A stretch of DNA of 64,000 bases, taken from the NCBI RefSeq assembly GCF_014205255.1, contig NZ_JACHNE010000001.1:6386001-6450000 (forward strand), read 5' to 3'. Within the stretch, counting starts at the first letter, position 1. Each line of letters starts with the position of its first letter. This document shows, one piece after another, positions 8,512 to 15,485 of the stretch. Below the pieces are notes generated by a model. The model did not search any database and was not told where the DNA came from. It saw nothing but the letters and a program-made list of their open reading frames with translations. Source of the DNA: Streptomyces caelestis (GTDB lineage: Bacteria > Actinomycetota > Actinomycetes > Streptomycetales > Streptomycetaceae). The position numbers were made by a program, and so were the translations under genes.

Positions 8512-9071
8512 TGCCAGTCCTCCGGTCGCTCCACCTGCTCGAGGCGCAGGATCGGCCCGCTGCGGCTGTAGCGGCGGATCTGCGGCAGGGGCGGGTAGTA
8601 GGCGTGGACGGAGATCGCGTGGGCGTCGGGGGATTCGTTGAGCACCTCGTGGACGTGGTGACGGCCGAAGGCACGGCCCTGGCCGGACGGCAGCCGGCGT
8701 TCGCGGTCGACACCGTCGGTGAGTTCCAGGGTCTTCCAGCCGTCGGTGGGCAGCCGCGCGGCGAGCGAGTACTCCTTGAGCTCGCCCGACGCGGTCAGGA
8801 AGGCGCCGACGGAGTCGGCGTGGTCGTGCCAGCCGGTGCCCGTGCCGGGCGGCCAGCCGATCAGCCAGGCCTCACTGCCGCCGGGCCCGTCCAGCCGCAC
8901 CCAGGTGCGGCCTTCCGGGTCGAGCGGCAGCGAGGCGATCAGCTCGGTGTCGGTGGCCGTACGCCGCACGAAGTCCAAGAGGTCGGCCTGAGTGGGCGCC
9001 GAAACGGCGGAGGTGACAGCAGAGGAGCCGGAAGAGGAGACAGCGGGGGATGCGGAAGGGGATACAGACAC
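8508..9071 (-). CDS. Cysteine dioxygenase, type I
   Basis: A 187-residue cupin enzyme that oxidises L-cysteine to cysteine sulfinic acid with O2 and Fe(II). The metal site can be read: GWHDHADSVGAFLTASGEL supplies two of the histidines, and GRHHVHEVLNESPDAHAIS the third; SVHAYYPPL near the C-terminus carries the conserved Tyr region. The first ~25 residues are Ser/Ala-rich and disordered. The GTG at 9071 has a purine-rich stretch (GGACGG) just upstream. A leader peptide with four Cys codons lies about 100 bases upstream on the same strand, suggesting cysteine-responsive control. Confidence 0.93.
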   Translation of the reverse strand: MSVSPSASPAVSSSGSSAVTSAVSAPTQADLLDFVRRTATDTELIASLPLDPEGRTWVRLDGPGGSEAWLIGWPPGTGTGWHDHADSVGAFLTASGELKEYSLAARLPTDGWKTLELTDGVDRERRLPSGQGRAFGRHHVHEVLNESPDAHAISVHAYYPPLPQIRRYSRSGPILRLEQVERPEDWQ

Positions 9072-9171
9072 GGGTGCCGTCCTGGAGGTCTGATGCGAGT
9101 TCGCGAATCAGGCGCGTCGGCCGCGGCAGACAGAGCGCGGCGCGCGCACAGAGGAAGAGGGGGATGCGAAG

Positions 9172-9258
9172 TCAGCAGGACGGGCGACACACGCAGCCCG
9201 CATAGCGGACGAGGTCCATATGGACTCTCCGCCACAGGCGCACACAGGTGTCGGTCAC
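9172..9258 (-). CDS. Putative Cys-containing leader (attenuator) peptide
   Basis: A 28-codon reading frame starting GTG at 9258 and ending TGA at 9174-9172, translated MTDTCVRLWRRV then HMDLVRYAGCVCRPSC. It has four Cys codons, three in the last seven residues, and an RRVHMDLVR core that resembles the (R)RHVDLxR motif of leader peptides seen before actinobacterial sulfur and amino-acid genes. It ends about 100 bases before the cysteine dioxygenase GTG. A good promoter places the transcript start at or beside the GTG, so it may be leaderless. When Cys-tRNA is limiting, ribosomes would stall in the Cys-rich end. The intervening sequence is GC-rich and can fold, but I did not resolve exclusive hairpins. 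Confidence 0.7.
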   Translation of the reverse strand: MTDTCVRLWRRVHMDLVRYAGCVCRPSC

Positions 9259-9265
9259 GCACCGG

Positions 9266-9294
9266 AGTACACCATGACCGCCCGGGCCGGTCAA
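9266..9294 (-). promoter_or_regulatory. Promoter for leader peptide-cysteine dioxygenase-rhodanese operon
   Basis: Read on the minus strand: TTGACC (9294-9289), a 17-base spacer, then TGTACT (9271-9266). The leader peptide GTG follows 7 bases after the -10 hexamer, so the mRNA would start at or next to the start codon. The -35 hexamer directly abuts the inverted repeat at 9295-9330. Confidence 0.6.
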
Positions 9295-9330
9295 CTCACT
9301 GTCACCATGCGGACGCACGGTGACAGTGAG
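9295..9330 (-). terminator. 12-bp perfect inverted repeat after the FAD monooxygenase gene
   Basis: CTCACTGTCACC at 9295-9306 and GGTGACAGTGAG at 9319-9330 are exact inverted copies separated by 12 bases, and the loop itself can pair further (TGCG/CGCA). It begins 21 bases past the monooxygenase stop, so a terminator for that gene is the simplest reading. It also abuts the -35 of the downstream promoter and could be an operator. It has no long T-run, as is common for Streptomyces terminators. Confidence 0.6.
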
Positions 9331-9351
9331 CGCGTCACCCGAGGTCGACCG

Positions 9352-10980
9352 TCAGCGAGCGATGTCGACCGTCCAGCGAGAGCCGGCCGGCGCACCGGCT
9401 TCGGCCTGCGCCTTCGCCGGTCCGCCCACCGCGGCCTCCGCCGCCGCGTACAGGTCGTCCGGGCGCACTCCGCTCAGCGCGGTGACGAGGTGCCCGTCGG
9501 GGCGCACCAGGAGCACCGTGTGCGCGGCAGCGCCCGGATAGCTCTCGGCGACCAGCAGCTCGGCGGGGTGCGGCAGTGCCGCGACCGCGGCCGCGAGCCG
9601 GGGCATGACGCCGGCGCCGACCCAGTGCTTGCGCTCCCACACGCCCGTGCCCGGCGCGATCAGCACCACCAGCAGCGCGCCGCGGCCGAGCCGGTCCCGC
9701 AGCCGTACGAAGGTGCCGTCCTCCGCGGTGACCCGTACGTCGCTGACCGGCGCTCCGGGTGATGTGTCGACGGGGGTCTCACCTTCGAGGTGTCCGGGCG
9801 CGAGGGGCGAGTCGGCGTACGCCCCCGGCGCGCCGAGCTGGCCGTGCCCCAAGTGACCGTCCGTGAGGAGCGCGTCGTGGCCCCGGGACGAGCCGGGGAC
9901 GTAGGAGCGCAGGCCTGCGCCGCCGCGCAGCAGCGGCAGTGCCTGGTCGGCGGCGCGCAACCGGGCGGCGACGACCGCCCGGCGCTCGGTCTGGTAGCTG
10001 TCGAGGAGCGCCTCGTGCGGCCCGTGGTGCCAGGCCAGGGCCAGTTTCCAGGCGAGGTTGTCGGCGTCCCTCAGGCCCTCGTCCAGCCCGTGCGTGCCCA
10101 GCGCGCCGAGCAGATGTGCCGCGTCCCCGGCGAGGAAGACGCGGTCGGCGCGCCAGCGGCGGGCCAGACGGTGGTGGACCGTGTGGACGCCGGTGTCCAG
10201 CAGCTCGTACGGCGGGGTCGTGCCGCCCGCCCAGCCGGCCAGGGTCTCCCGGATGCGGGTCAGCAGCAGTTCGGGGGTGACCAGGTCCTTGCCGGGCGGC
10301 AGGAGCCAGTCCAGACGCCAGACGCCGTCCGGCAGCGGGCGCGCGGTGACCTCGCCGGCCGAGGGGCCCGACATGCGCCACGGCGGCATGCGGTGCAGCA
10401 ACGCCTCGTCGTGCCAGGGCATTTCCGTACGCAGCGCGGCAACGGCGTGACGTTCCACCGCCGTACGGCCCGGGAAGCGGATGTCCTGGAGCTTGCGCAC
10501 GGTCGAGCGGGGACCGTCGCAGCCGACCAGGTAACTGCCGCGCCACCAGGTGCCTTTGGGGCCGCGGGTGTGGGCCGTGACGCCCGAGGACTCCTGCTCG
10601 ATGCCGTCGACGCGGCTGTCCACCGCGACTTTGACGAGCCGTTCGCCGGAAAGGGCCGCGCGCAGGGCGTCGGTCAGCACGTGCTGGGCGATGTGCAGGG
10701 GAGCGGGCTCGGTGCCGTCGAAAACGATCTCGCGCATCACCTGTTTGCGCCGCATCGACCGCCATCCGGCCCAGTGGGAGCCGGCCTGTGACAGTGGCAC
10801 GCCGGTCAGCCGTTCCATGAGGGCGGCGGTGTCCTCGCGCAGGACGACGGTGCGCGCCGCACGGGGTTCGTCCTTGCCCGGCCCCTCGTCGAGAACGACG
10901 CACGGCACCTCCTGACGCGCCAGCGCCAGGGCGAGCGTGAGCCCGACGGGCCCCGCTCCGACGATGATCACCGGGTCCAC
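9352..10980 (-). CDS. FAD-dependent aromatic monooxygenase
   Basis: A flavoprotein hydroxylase of the PheA/TfdB/UbiH group, about 542 residues from the GTG at 10980. It starts directly at the Rossmann FAD site (PVIIVGAGPVGLTLALALA), has the DG segment GSYLVGCDGPRSTVRK and the second FAD motif VFLAGDAAHLLGALGTHGLD followed by DADNLAWKLALAW. The C-terminal ~150 residues form the thioredoxin-like tail of this family (LLVVLIAPGTGVWERKHWV; LLVRPDGHLV). Earlier in-frame starts up to 11070 exist, but the 30 extra residues precede the fold and look non-coding. Such enzymes hydroxylate phenols or polyketide/rifampicin-type aromatics; the substrate cannot be deduced. It stands alone between the cysteine and glutamate operons. 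Confidence 0.88.
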   Translation of the reverse strand: MDPVIIVGAGPVGLTLALALARQEVPCVVLDEGPGKDEPRAARTVVLREDTAALMERLTGVPLSQAGSHWAGWRSMRRKQVMREIVFDGTEPAPLHIAQHVLTDALRAALSGERLVKVAVDSRVDGIEQESSGVTAHTRGPKGTWWRGSYLVGCDGPRSTVRKLQDIRFPGRTAVERHAVAALRTEMPWHDEALLHRMPPWRMSGPSAGEVTARPLPDGVWRLDWLLPPGKDLVTPELLLTRIRETLAGWAGGTTPPYELLDTGVHTVHHRLARRWRADRVFLAGDAAHLLGALGTHGLDEGLRDADNLAWKLALAWHHGPHEALLDSYQTERRAVVAARLRAADQALPLLRGGAGLRSYVPGSSRGHDALLTDGHLGHGQLGAPGAYADSPLAPGHLEGETPVDTSPGAPVSDVRVTAEDGTFVRLRDRLGRGALLVVLIAPGTGVWERKHWVGAGVMPRLAAAVAALPHPAELLVAESYPGAAAHTVLLVRPDGHLVTALSGVRPDDLYAAAEAAVGGPAKAQAEAGAPAGSRWTVDIAR

Positions 10981-11100
10981 GGCGCGGCGCCCCCTGCCCG
11001 TGATGTTGTCCTGAGAGACGTAGGTGAACAGGAGCTTGGAGCAGGGTGCACGATCACAGAACGTATGCAACCCATTGCCGGTGCTTGCGTCAAGTGACCA

Positions 11101-11128
11101 GGGGCAGTGGCGATCATGCCACTGCCCC
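11101..11128 (-). terminator. Terminator hairpin of the gluABCD operon
   Basis: GGGGCAGTGG (11101-11110) and CCACTGCCCC (11119-11128) form a perfect 10-bp stem with an 8-base loop. It lies about 30 bases past the gluD stop, at the end of the minus-strand operon, and upstream of the monooxygenase gene. Confidence 0.8.
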
Positions 11129-11156
11129 TGAGTGTGTCAGGTGAGGTGACCGAAGG

Positions 11157-12053
11157 TCAGTTGACGCCTCCGCCGGCGGTTCCCCCTCCGCCGGCGATCT
11201 GCGCCTCGTCCACGCCCACAACCGCGCCCGTCGATTTCTTGGCCCGCCGCAGCCGACGCTCCAGCCAGCTCGCGAAGGAGGTCAGGGCGAAGTTGAGCGC
11301 GATGAAGATGACAGCCACGACCGTGAAGCTGGCGATCGTGTTCGCACCGTAGTAGCCGCTCATGGTGTTGGCCGAGGCAAGAAGCTCGGGGAAGGTGAGG
11401 ACCGCGCCGCCGAGGGCGGTGTCCTTCACGATGACGACCAGCTGGCTGACGATGGCCGGCAGCATCGCGGTGACCGCCTGCGGCAGCAGGACGAGCCGCA
11501 TCTCCTGGTTCTTGCGCAGGCCGATCGCCATGGCCGCCTCGGACTGGCCCTTGGGCAGGGAGAGGATGCCCGCCCGGACGATCTCGGCGAGGACCGAGGC
11601 GTTGTACAGCACCAGACCCGTGACGACCGCGTACAGCGGACGGTCGTCGGACGACACGTTCGTGTACTCGGCGAACAGGGCGAGCCCGAAGATCATCAGG
11701 ATCAGCACCGGGATGGCGCGGAAGAACTCGACCACGGCTCCGGCCGGCACCCGGATCCAGGCATGCTCCGACAGCCGGGCGATGCCGAGCACCGCACCGA
11801 GCGGAAGCGCGATGATCACGGCGAGCACCGCGGCCTTGAGCGTGTTCTGCAGGCCCGGCCAGATGTACGTCGACCAGGGCTCGGAGCTGGTGAAGAAGGG
11901 CTCCCACAGGACCCATTCGAGCTGGCCGCTGTCCTTGAGGGTGAGGTACACCCACCACAGCACAGCCGCCAAAACGGCCAGGAAGGCCACCGTGAACAGG
12001 ACGTTGCGCCGCTTGGCGCGGGGCCCCTGCGCATCGTAGAGAAGGGCACTCAT
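11157..12053 (-). CDS. gluD: Glutamate ABC transporter permease GluD
   Basis: One of two inner-membrane permeases of the glutamate importer, 298 residues from the ATG at 12053, which overlaps the gluC stop as ATGA. A cytoplasmic N-terminus is followed by LFTVAFLAVLAAVLWWVYLTL and a segment before the core; the HisMQ-type core has WPGLQNTLKAAVLAVIIALP, FFRAIPVLILMIFG, and the EAA loop ILSLPKGQSEAAMAIGLRK that docks the ATPase. The C-terminus has a basic stretch (ERRLRRAKKS) and a Gly-rich tail. An earlier in-frame ATG at 12116 lies inside gluC and is unlikely. It is the last gene of the operon. Confidence 0.95.
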   Translation of the reverse strand: MSALLYDAQGPRAKRRNVLFTVAFLAVLAAVLWWVYLTLKDSGQLEWVLWEPFFTSSEPWSTYIWPGLQNTLKAAVLAVIIALPLGAVLGIARLSEHAWIRVPAGAVVEFFRAIPVLILMIFGLALFAEYTNVSSDDRPLYAVVTGLVLYNASVLAEIVRAGILSLPKGQSEAAMAIGLRKNQEMRLVLLPQAVTAMLPAIVSQLVVIVKDTALGGAVLTFPELLASANTMSGYYGANTIASFTVVAVIFIALNFALTSFASWLERRLRRAKKSTGAVVGVDEAQIAGGGGTAGGGVN

Positions 12054-12715
12054 CGCTTCACCGCCACCTTCTTGCCCACCCAGCCGAGGATCAGACCGGT
12101 CGGCAGCGTCAGGCACACGAAACCAAAGGCGAAGATCGCGGAGATCAGCAGCAATTGCGCCTCGTTCTCGATCATCTCCTTCATCAGCAACGCCGCTTCC
12201 GCCACACCGATCGCCGCGGCCACCGTGGTGTTCTTCGTCAGCGCGATCAGGACGTTCGTCAGCGGGCCGACGGCCGAGCGGAACGCCTGGGGAAGCACGA
12301 CCAGCCGCAGCACCTGCGAGAAGCTCAGGCCGATGGCGCGCGCCGCCTCCGCCTGACCGACCGGCACCGTGTTGATGCCGGAACGCAGCGCCTCACACAC
12401 GAAGGCGGAGGTGTAGGCGATCAGACCGAGTACGGCGAGCCGGAAGTTGGCCGTGTCCGACCTGTCGGCGCCGAGGGTGATGTTCAGTGCCTGGTACAGG
12501 CCCAGCGAGGTGAACAGGATGATCACGGTCAGCGGGATGTTCCGCACGAGGTTCACGTAAGCGGTCCCGAAGCCGCGCATCAGCGGCACCGGGCCGACGC
12601 GCATGGCGGCCAGCAGGGTGCCCCAGATCAGGGAGCCGACGGCCGACAGCAGGGCGAGCTGCACCGTCGTCCAGAAGGCTCCCAGGATGTCGTAGTCACT
12701 CAGAAAGTCGAACAC
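12050..12715 (-). CDS. gluC: Glutamate ABC transporter permease GluC
   Basis: The second permease of the importer, about 221 residues from GTG 12715. Membrane segments include FWTTVQLALLSAVGSLIWGT and AVLGLIAYTSAFVCEAL; the EAA-type loop is INTVPVGQAEAARAIGLSF. The in-frame frame opens at 12775, but that start lies inside the strong hairpin between gluB and gluC, and a purine-rich site (GGGAG) precedes the GTG at 12715. It pairs with GluD as a heterodimer in the membrane. Confidence 0.94.
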   Translation of the reverse strand: MFDFLSDYDILGAFWTTVQLALLSAVGSLIWGTLLAAMRVGPVPLMRGFGTAYVNLVRNIPLTVIILFTSLGLYQALNITLGADRSDTANFRLAVLGLIAYTSAFVCEALRSGINTVPVGQAEAARAIGLSFSQVLRLVVLPQAFRSAVGPLTNVLIALTKNTTVAAAIGVAEAALLMKEMIENEAQLLLISAIFAFGFVCLTLPTGLILGWVGKKVAVKR

Positions 12716-12748
12716 GATCTCCCGCGCTTCCGCGTATAGGGATGCCCC

Positions 12749-12776
12749 GGTGCGCCGCCCCGGAGGGCGGCGCACC
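12749..12776 (-). promoter_or_regulatory. Strong hairpin between gluB and gluC
   Basis: GGTGCGCCGCCC (12749-12760) and GGGCGGCGCACC (12765-12776) make a perfect 12-bp stem with a 4-base loop (UCCG in the minus-strand RNA). It sits 26 bases after the gluB stop. Binding-protein genes are often followed by such a structure, which acts as a partial terminator or mRNA stabiliser so that more binding protein than permease is made. Confidence 0.8.
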
Positions 12777-12802
12777 CGACAGGCGTTGCCTCAGCCGTTG
12801 CG

Positions 12803-13642
12803 TCAGCTCTTGATGTCGCCGATCTTCGGCGCGGGCTCGTTCTTGTAGTCGGCCGGGCCGAGGTTCTTGTCCACGGCCTTCTGCCAGGACTTGTCGGCGA
12901 CCATGTCCTCAAGAGCCTTGTTGATCTTGTCCTTGAGGTCGCTGCCCTTCTTGACGCCGATGCCGTAGTTCTCGTTGGTCATCTTGAAGCCGCCGAGCTT
13001 GAACTTGCCCTTGAACTGCTCCTGGGCGGCGTAACCGGCGAGGATCGAGTCATCCGTGGTCAGGGCGTCGATCCTCTTGGTCTGCAGACCACCCAGGCAG
13101 GCCGAGTACGTCGGGTACTGCTGGAGGTCGGCCTTCGGGGCCAGCTTCTCCTTGACGTTCTGCGCCGAAGTCGAGCCGGTTACCGAGCACAGCTTCTTGT
13201 CGTTGAGGTCAGCCGGCGACTTGATGGAGTTGTCGTCGGCGCGGACCAGCACGTCCTGGTGGGCCAGGAGGTACGGGCCGGCGAAGTCGACCTTCTCCTG
13301 GCGCTCCGGGGTGATCGAGTAGGTGGCGGCGATGAAGTCGACGTCACCGCGCTGGAGCATGGTCTCGCGGTCGCCGCTCTTCGCTTCCTTCCACTCGATC
13401 TGGTTCGCGTTGTAGCCGAGCTTCTTCGCGACGTACGTGGCGACGTCGACGTCGAAGCCGGCGTAGCCCTGCGGCGTCTTCTGGCCGAGGCCCGGCTGGT
13501 CGAACTTGATGCCGACAGTGATCGTCTTGCCGTCGCCGGAACCGGAGCCGCCGCCCTCGTTCTTGTCACCGCCGCACGCGGTGGCGGTCAGGGCGAGAGC
13601 GAAGACGGTGGCCGAGGCGGCGGTGACCTTGCGGAGCTTCAT
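12803..13642 (-). CDS. gluB: Glutamate-binding lipoprotein GluB
   Basis: The extracellular solute-binding lipoprotein of the importer, 279 residues from ATG 13642. The signal peptide MKLRKVTAASATVFALALTA ends in a lipobox (LTATACGG); Cys22 would be lipidated. The family-3 binding fold follows: ITVGIKFDQPGLGQ, GFDVDVATYVAKKLG, ETMLQRGDVDFIAATYSITP, and KVDFAGPYLLAHQDVLV. A good ribosome site (AAAGGA) lies 8 bases before this ATG and supports it over an in-frame ATG three codons upstream. It binds glutamate and delivers it to GluCD. Confidence 0.95.
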   Translation of the reverse strand: MKLRKVTAASATVFALALTATACGGDKNEGGGSGSGDGKTITVGIKFDQPGLGQKTPQGYAGFDVDVATYVAKKLGYNANQIEWKEAKSGDRETMLQRGDVDFIAATYSITPERQEKVDFAGPYLLAHQDVLVRADDNSIKSPADLNDKKLCSVTGSTSAQNVKEKLAPKADLQQYPTYSACLGGLQTKRIDALTTDDSILAGYAAQEQFKGKFKLGGFKMTNENYGIGVKKGSDLKDKINKALEDMVADKSWQKAVDKNLGPADYKNEPAPKIGDIKS

Positions 13643-13724
13643 GATGAACATCCTTTGACTGGTGAAGAGATGCGGGCCCTCAAGGGGTGGGCGACACGAG
13701 TCGCGTCCGGCGCGATCCGCGCCG

Positions 13725-14501
13725 TCAGTGATGCAGGATCTTCGACAGGAAGTCCTTGGCACGGTCGCTGCGCGGATTGCTGAAGAACTGGTCGGGCGCA
13801 GCCTCCTCGACGATTCGGCCGTCCGCCATGAACACCACGCGGTTTGCAGCCGATCGTGCGAAACCCATCTCATGGGTGACGACGATCATCGTCATGCCGT
13901 CGCGGGCGAGCTGCTGCATGACCTCCAGCACCTCGTTGATCATCTCGGGGTCGAGCGCGGAGGTCGGCTCGTCGAAGAGCATGACCTTCGGCTCCATGGC
14001 CAGCGCCCGCGCGATCGCCACGCGCTGCTGCTGGCCGCCGGAGAGCTGTGCCGGGTACTTCTCGGCCTGCGCGGCCACGCCGACCCGGTCGAGCAGGGCC
14101 CGGGCCCGCTCCTCGGCCGCCTTCTTGTCCTTCTTGCGGACCTTGACCTGGCCGAGTGTGACGTTCTCCAGCACGGTCTTGTGCGCGAAGAGGTTGAAGG
14201 ACTGGAAGACCATCCCGACGTCGGCCCGGAGCCGGGCGAGTCCCTTGCCCTCGGCGGGCAGCGGCTTGCCGTCGATCTCGATCGTGCCGGAGTCGATCGT
14301 CTCCAGGCGGTTGATGGTGCGGCACAGGGTGGACTTGCCGGACCCGGAGGGTCCGATGACCACGACGACTTCGCCGCGGGCGATCGTCAGGTCGATGTCC
14401 TGGAGTACGTGCAACGCGCCGAAGTGCTTGTTGACGCTCTTCAGGACGACCAGTTCTCCGGTCGCGGCCACATCTTCCTTGGCCACCGATACTTCGGTCA
14501 T
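13725..14501 (-). CDS. gluA: Glutamate ABC transporter ATPase GluA
   Basis: The ATP-binding subunit that powers glutamate import, 258 residues, first gene of the operon. Walker A is GPSGSGKST near residues 51-59, the signature is LSGGQQQRVAIARAL, Walker B is VMLFDEPTSALDPE, and the H-loop is VVTHEMGFAR. The short N-terminal extension before VVLKSVNKHFG is polar. The operon order gluA-gluB-gluC-gluD with the sensor pair divergent upstream is the layout known from Streptomyces and Corynebacterium. Confidence 0.96.
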   Translation of the reverse strand: MTEVSVAKEDVAATGELVVLKSVNKHFGALHVLQDIDLTIARGEVVVVIGPSGSGKSTLCRTINRLETIDSGTIEIDGKPLPAEGKGLARLRADVGMVFQSFNLFAHKTVLENVTLGQVKVRKKDKKAAEERARALLDRVGVAAQAEKYPAQLSGGQQQRVAIARALAMEPKVMLFDEPTSALDPEMINEVLEVMQQLARDGMTMIVVTHEMGFARSAANRVVFMADGRIVEEAAPDQFFSNPRSDRAKDFLSKILHH

Positions 14502-14789
14502 CGCTCTCAGGCTCCGTCCTCCTCGGTTTCGGAGGACAGTAGTAACGCTCTACGACCTGCGTCATTACATCTGAGGGGAATCTGAGCATCACGATCCGAT
14601 AGCAATCGGACACGTGTCGTAGCACTTATGAGCAGCGCTCATATCGGCCGGGTAACGGAAGCGCTCCGCAACCGGAACCCTCTTGACGCCGTCCTCATCC
14701 ATCAGCGTGACTGCACAAGGTGCACGCGCGCGTGCACGCTTCTTCGTACACATCTAGATCGTACGGCCAGTGAACCGAAGGGGGCCCGG
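14502..14789. promoter_or_regulatory. Divergent gluA-gluR control region with three palindromes
   Basis: This 288-base region separates the two divergent operons and must hold both promoters. It contains TCCGAT-N4-ATCGGA at 14595-14610, ATGAGC-AGC-GCTCAT at 14628-14642, and an exact 18-base palindrome GTGCACGCGCGCGTGCAC at 14720-14737, 52 bases before the gluR GTG. Part of it (14560-14630) is clearly less GC-rich than its surroundings, as expected of promoter DNA. Which protein binds each palindrome is not shown; GluR is the obvious candidate. Confidence 0.6.
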
Positions 14790-15476
14790 GTGAGACTGCT
14801 GCTCGTCGAGGACGACAACCACGTCGCCGCCGCCCTGTCGGCGGTCCTGGCACGTCACGGGTTCGACGTCACGCACGCGCGCAGCGGTGAGGAGGCCCTG
14901 CAGGCGCTGGTACCCGAGAGCGACGGCTTCGGCGTCGTCCTGCTCGACCTGGGCCTGCCCGACCAGGACGGATACGAGGTCTGCGGCAAGATCCGCAAGC
15001 GCACCAGCACACCGGTGATCATGGTCACCGCGCGCTCCGACGTGCGCTCCCGCATCCACGGCCTCAATCTCGGCGCCGACGACTACGTGGTGAAGCCGTA
15101 CGACACCGGGGAACTGCTCGCCCGCATCCACGCCGTGAGCCGGCGCACCTCCCACGAAGACACCTCCAGCGGTATCGAGACGGAGCTGCGTCTGGGCCCG
15201 GTGCACATCGAGCTGCCCACGCGCCGGGTCAGCGTGGACGGAAACGTGGTCCAGCTGACCCGCAAGGAGTTCGACCTCCTGGCCCTGCTCGCGCAGCGGC
15301 CCGGGGTGGTCTTCCGCCGGGAGCAGATCATCAGCGAGGTGTGGCGGACCAGTTGGGAGGGGACGGGGCGCACTCTGGAGGTGCACGTCGCGTCCCTGCG
15401 CGCCAAGCTGCGCATGCCCGCCCTCATCGAGACCGTACGCGGAGTCGGCTACCGGCTCGTCGCGCCTGCCGGATAG
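14790..15476 (+). CDS. gluR: Response regulator GluR (OmpR-type)
   Basis: A 228-residue response regulator: receiver domain from MRLLLVEDDNHVAAALSAVL with the acidic pair EDD at 7-9 and the phospho-acceptor Asp53 in VVLLDLGLPDQDG; the conserved Lys is in DDYVVKPYDTGEL; a winged-helix DNA-binding domain starts near residue 125 (LTRKEFDLLALLAQRPGVV, and GRTLEVHVASLRAKL). I chose the GTG at 14790 because a site AAGGGGG precedes it and the receiver strand starts there. gluK follows after 9 bases. In Streptomyces this pair senses glutamate and controls the adjacent gluABCD operon; the assignment rests on position and family. Confidence 0.9.
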   Translation: MRLLLVEDDNHVAAALSAVLARHGFDVTHARSGEEALQALVPESDGFGVVLLDLGLPDQDGYEVCGKIRKRTSTPVIMVTARSDVRSRIHGLNLGADDYVVKPYDTGELLARIHAVSRRTSHEDTSSGIETELRLGPVHIELPTRRVSVDGNVVQLTRKEFDLLALLAQRPGVVFRREQIISEVWRTSWEGTGRTLEVHVASLRAKLRMPALIETVRGVGYRLVAPAG

Positions 15477-15485
15477 CGGGGCCGG

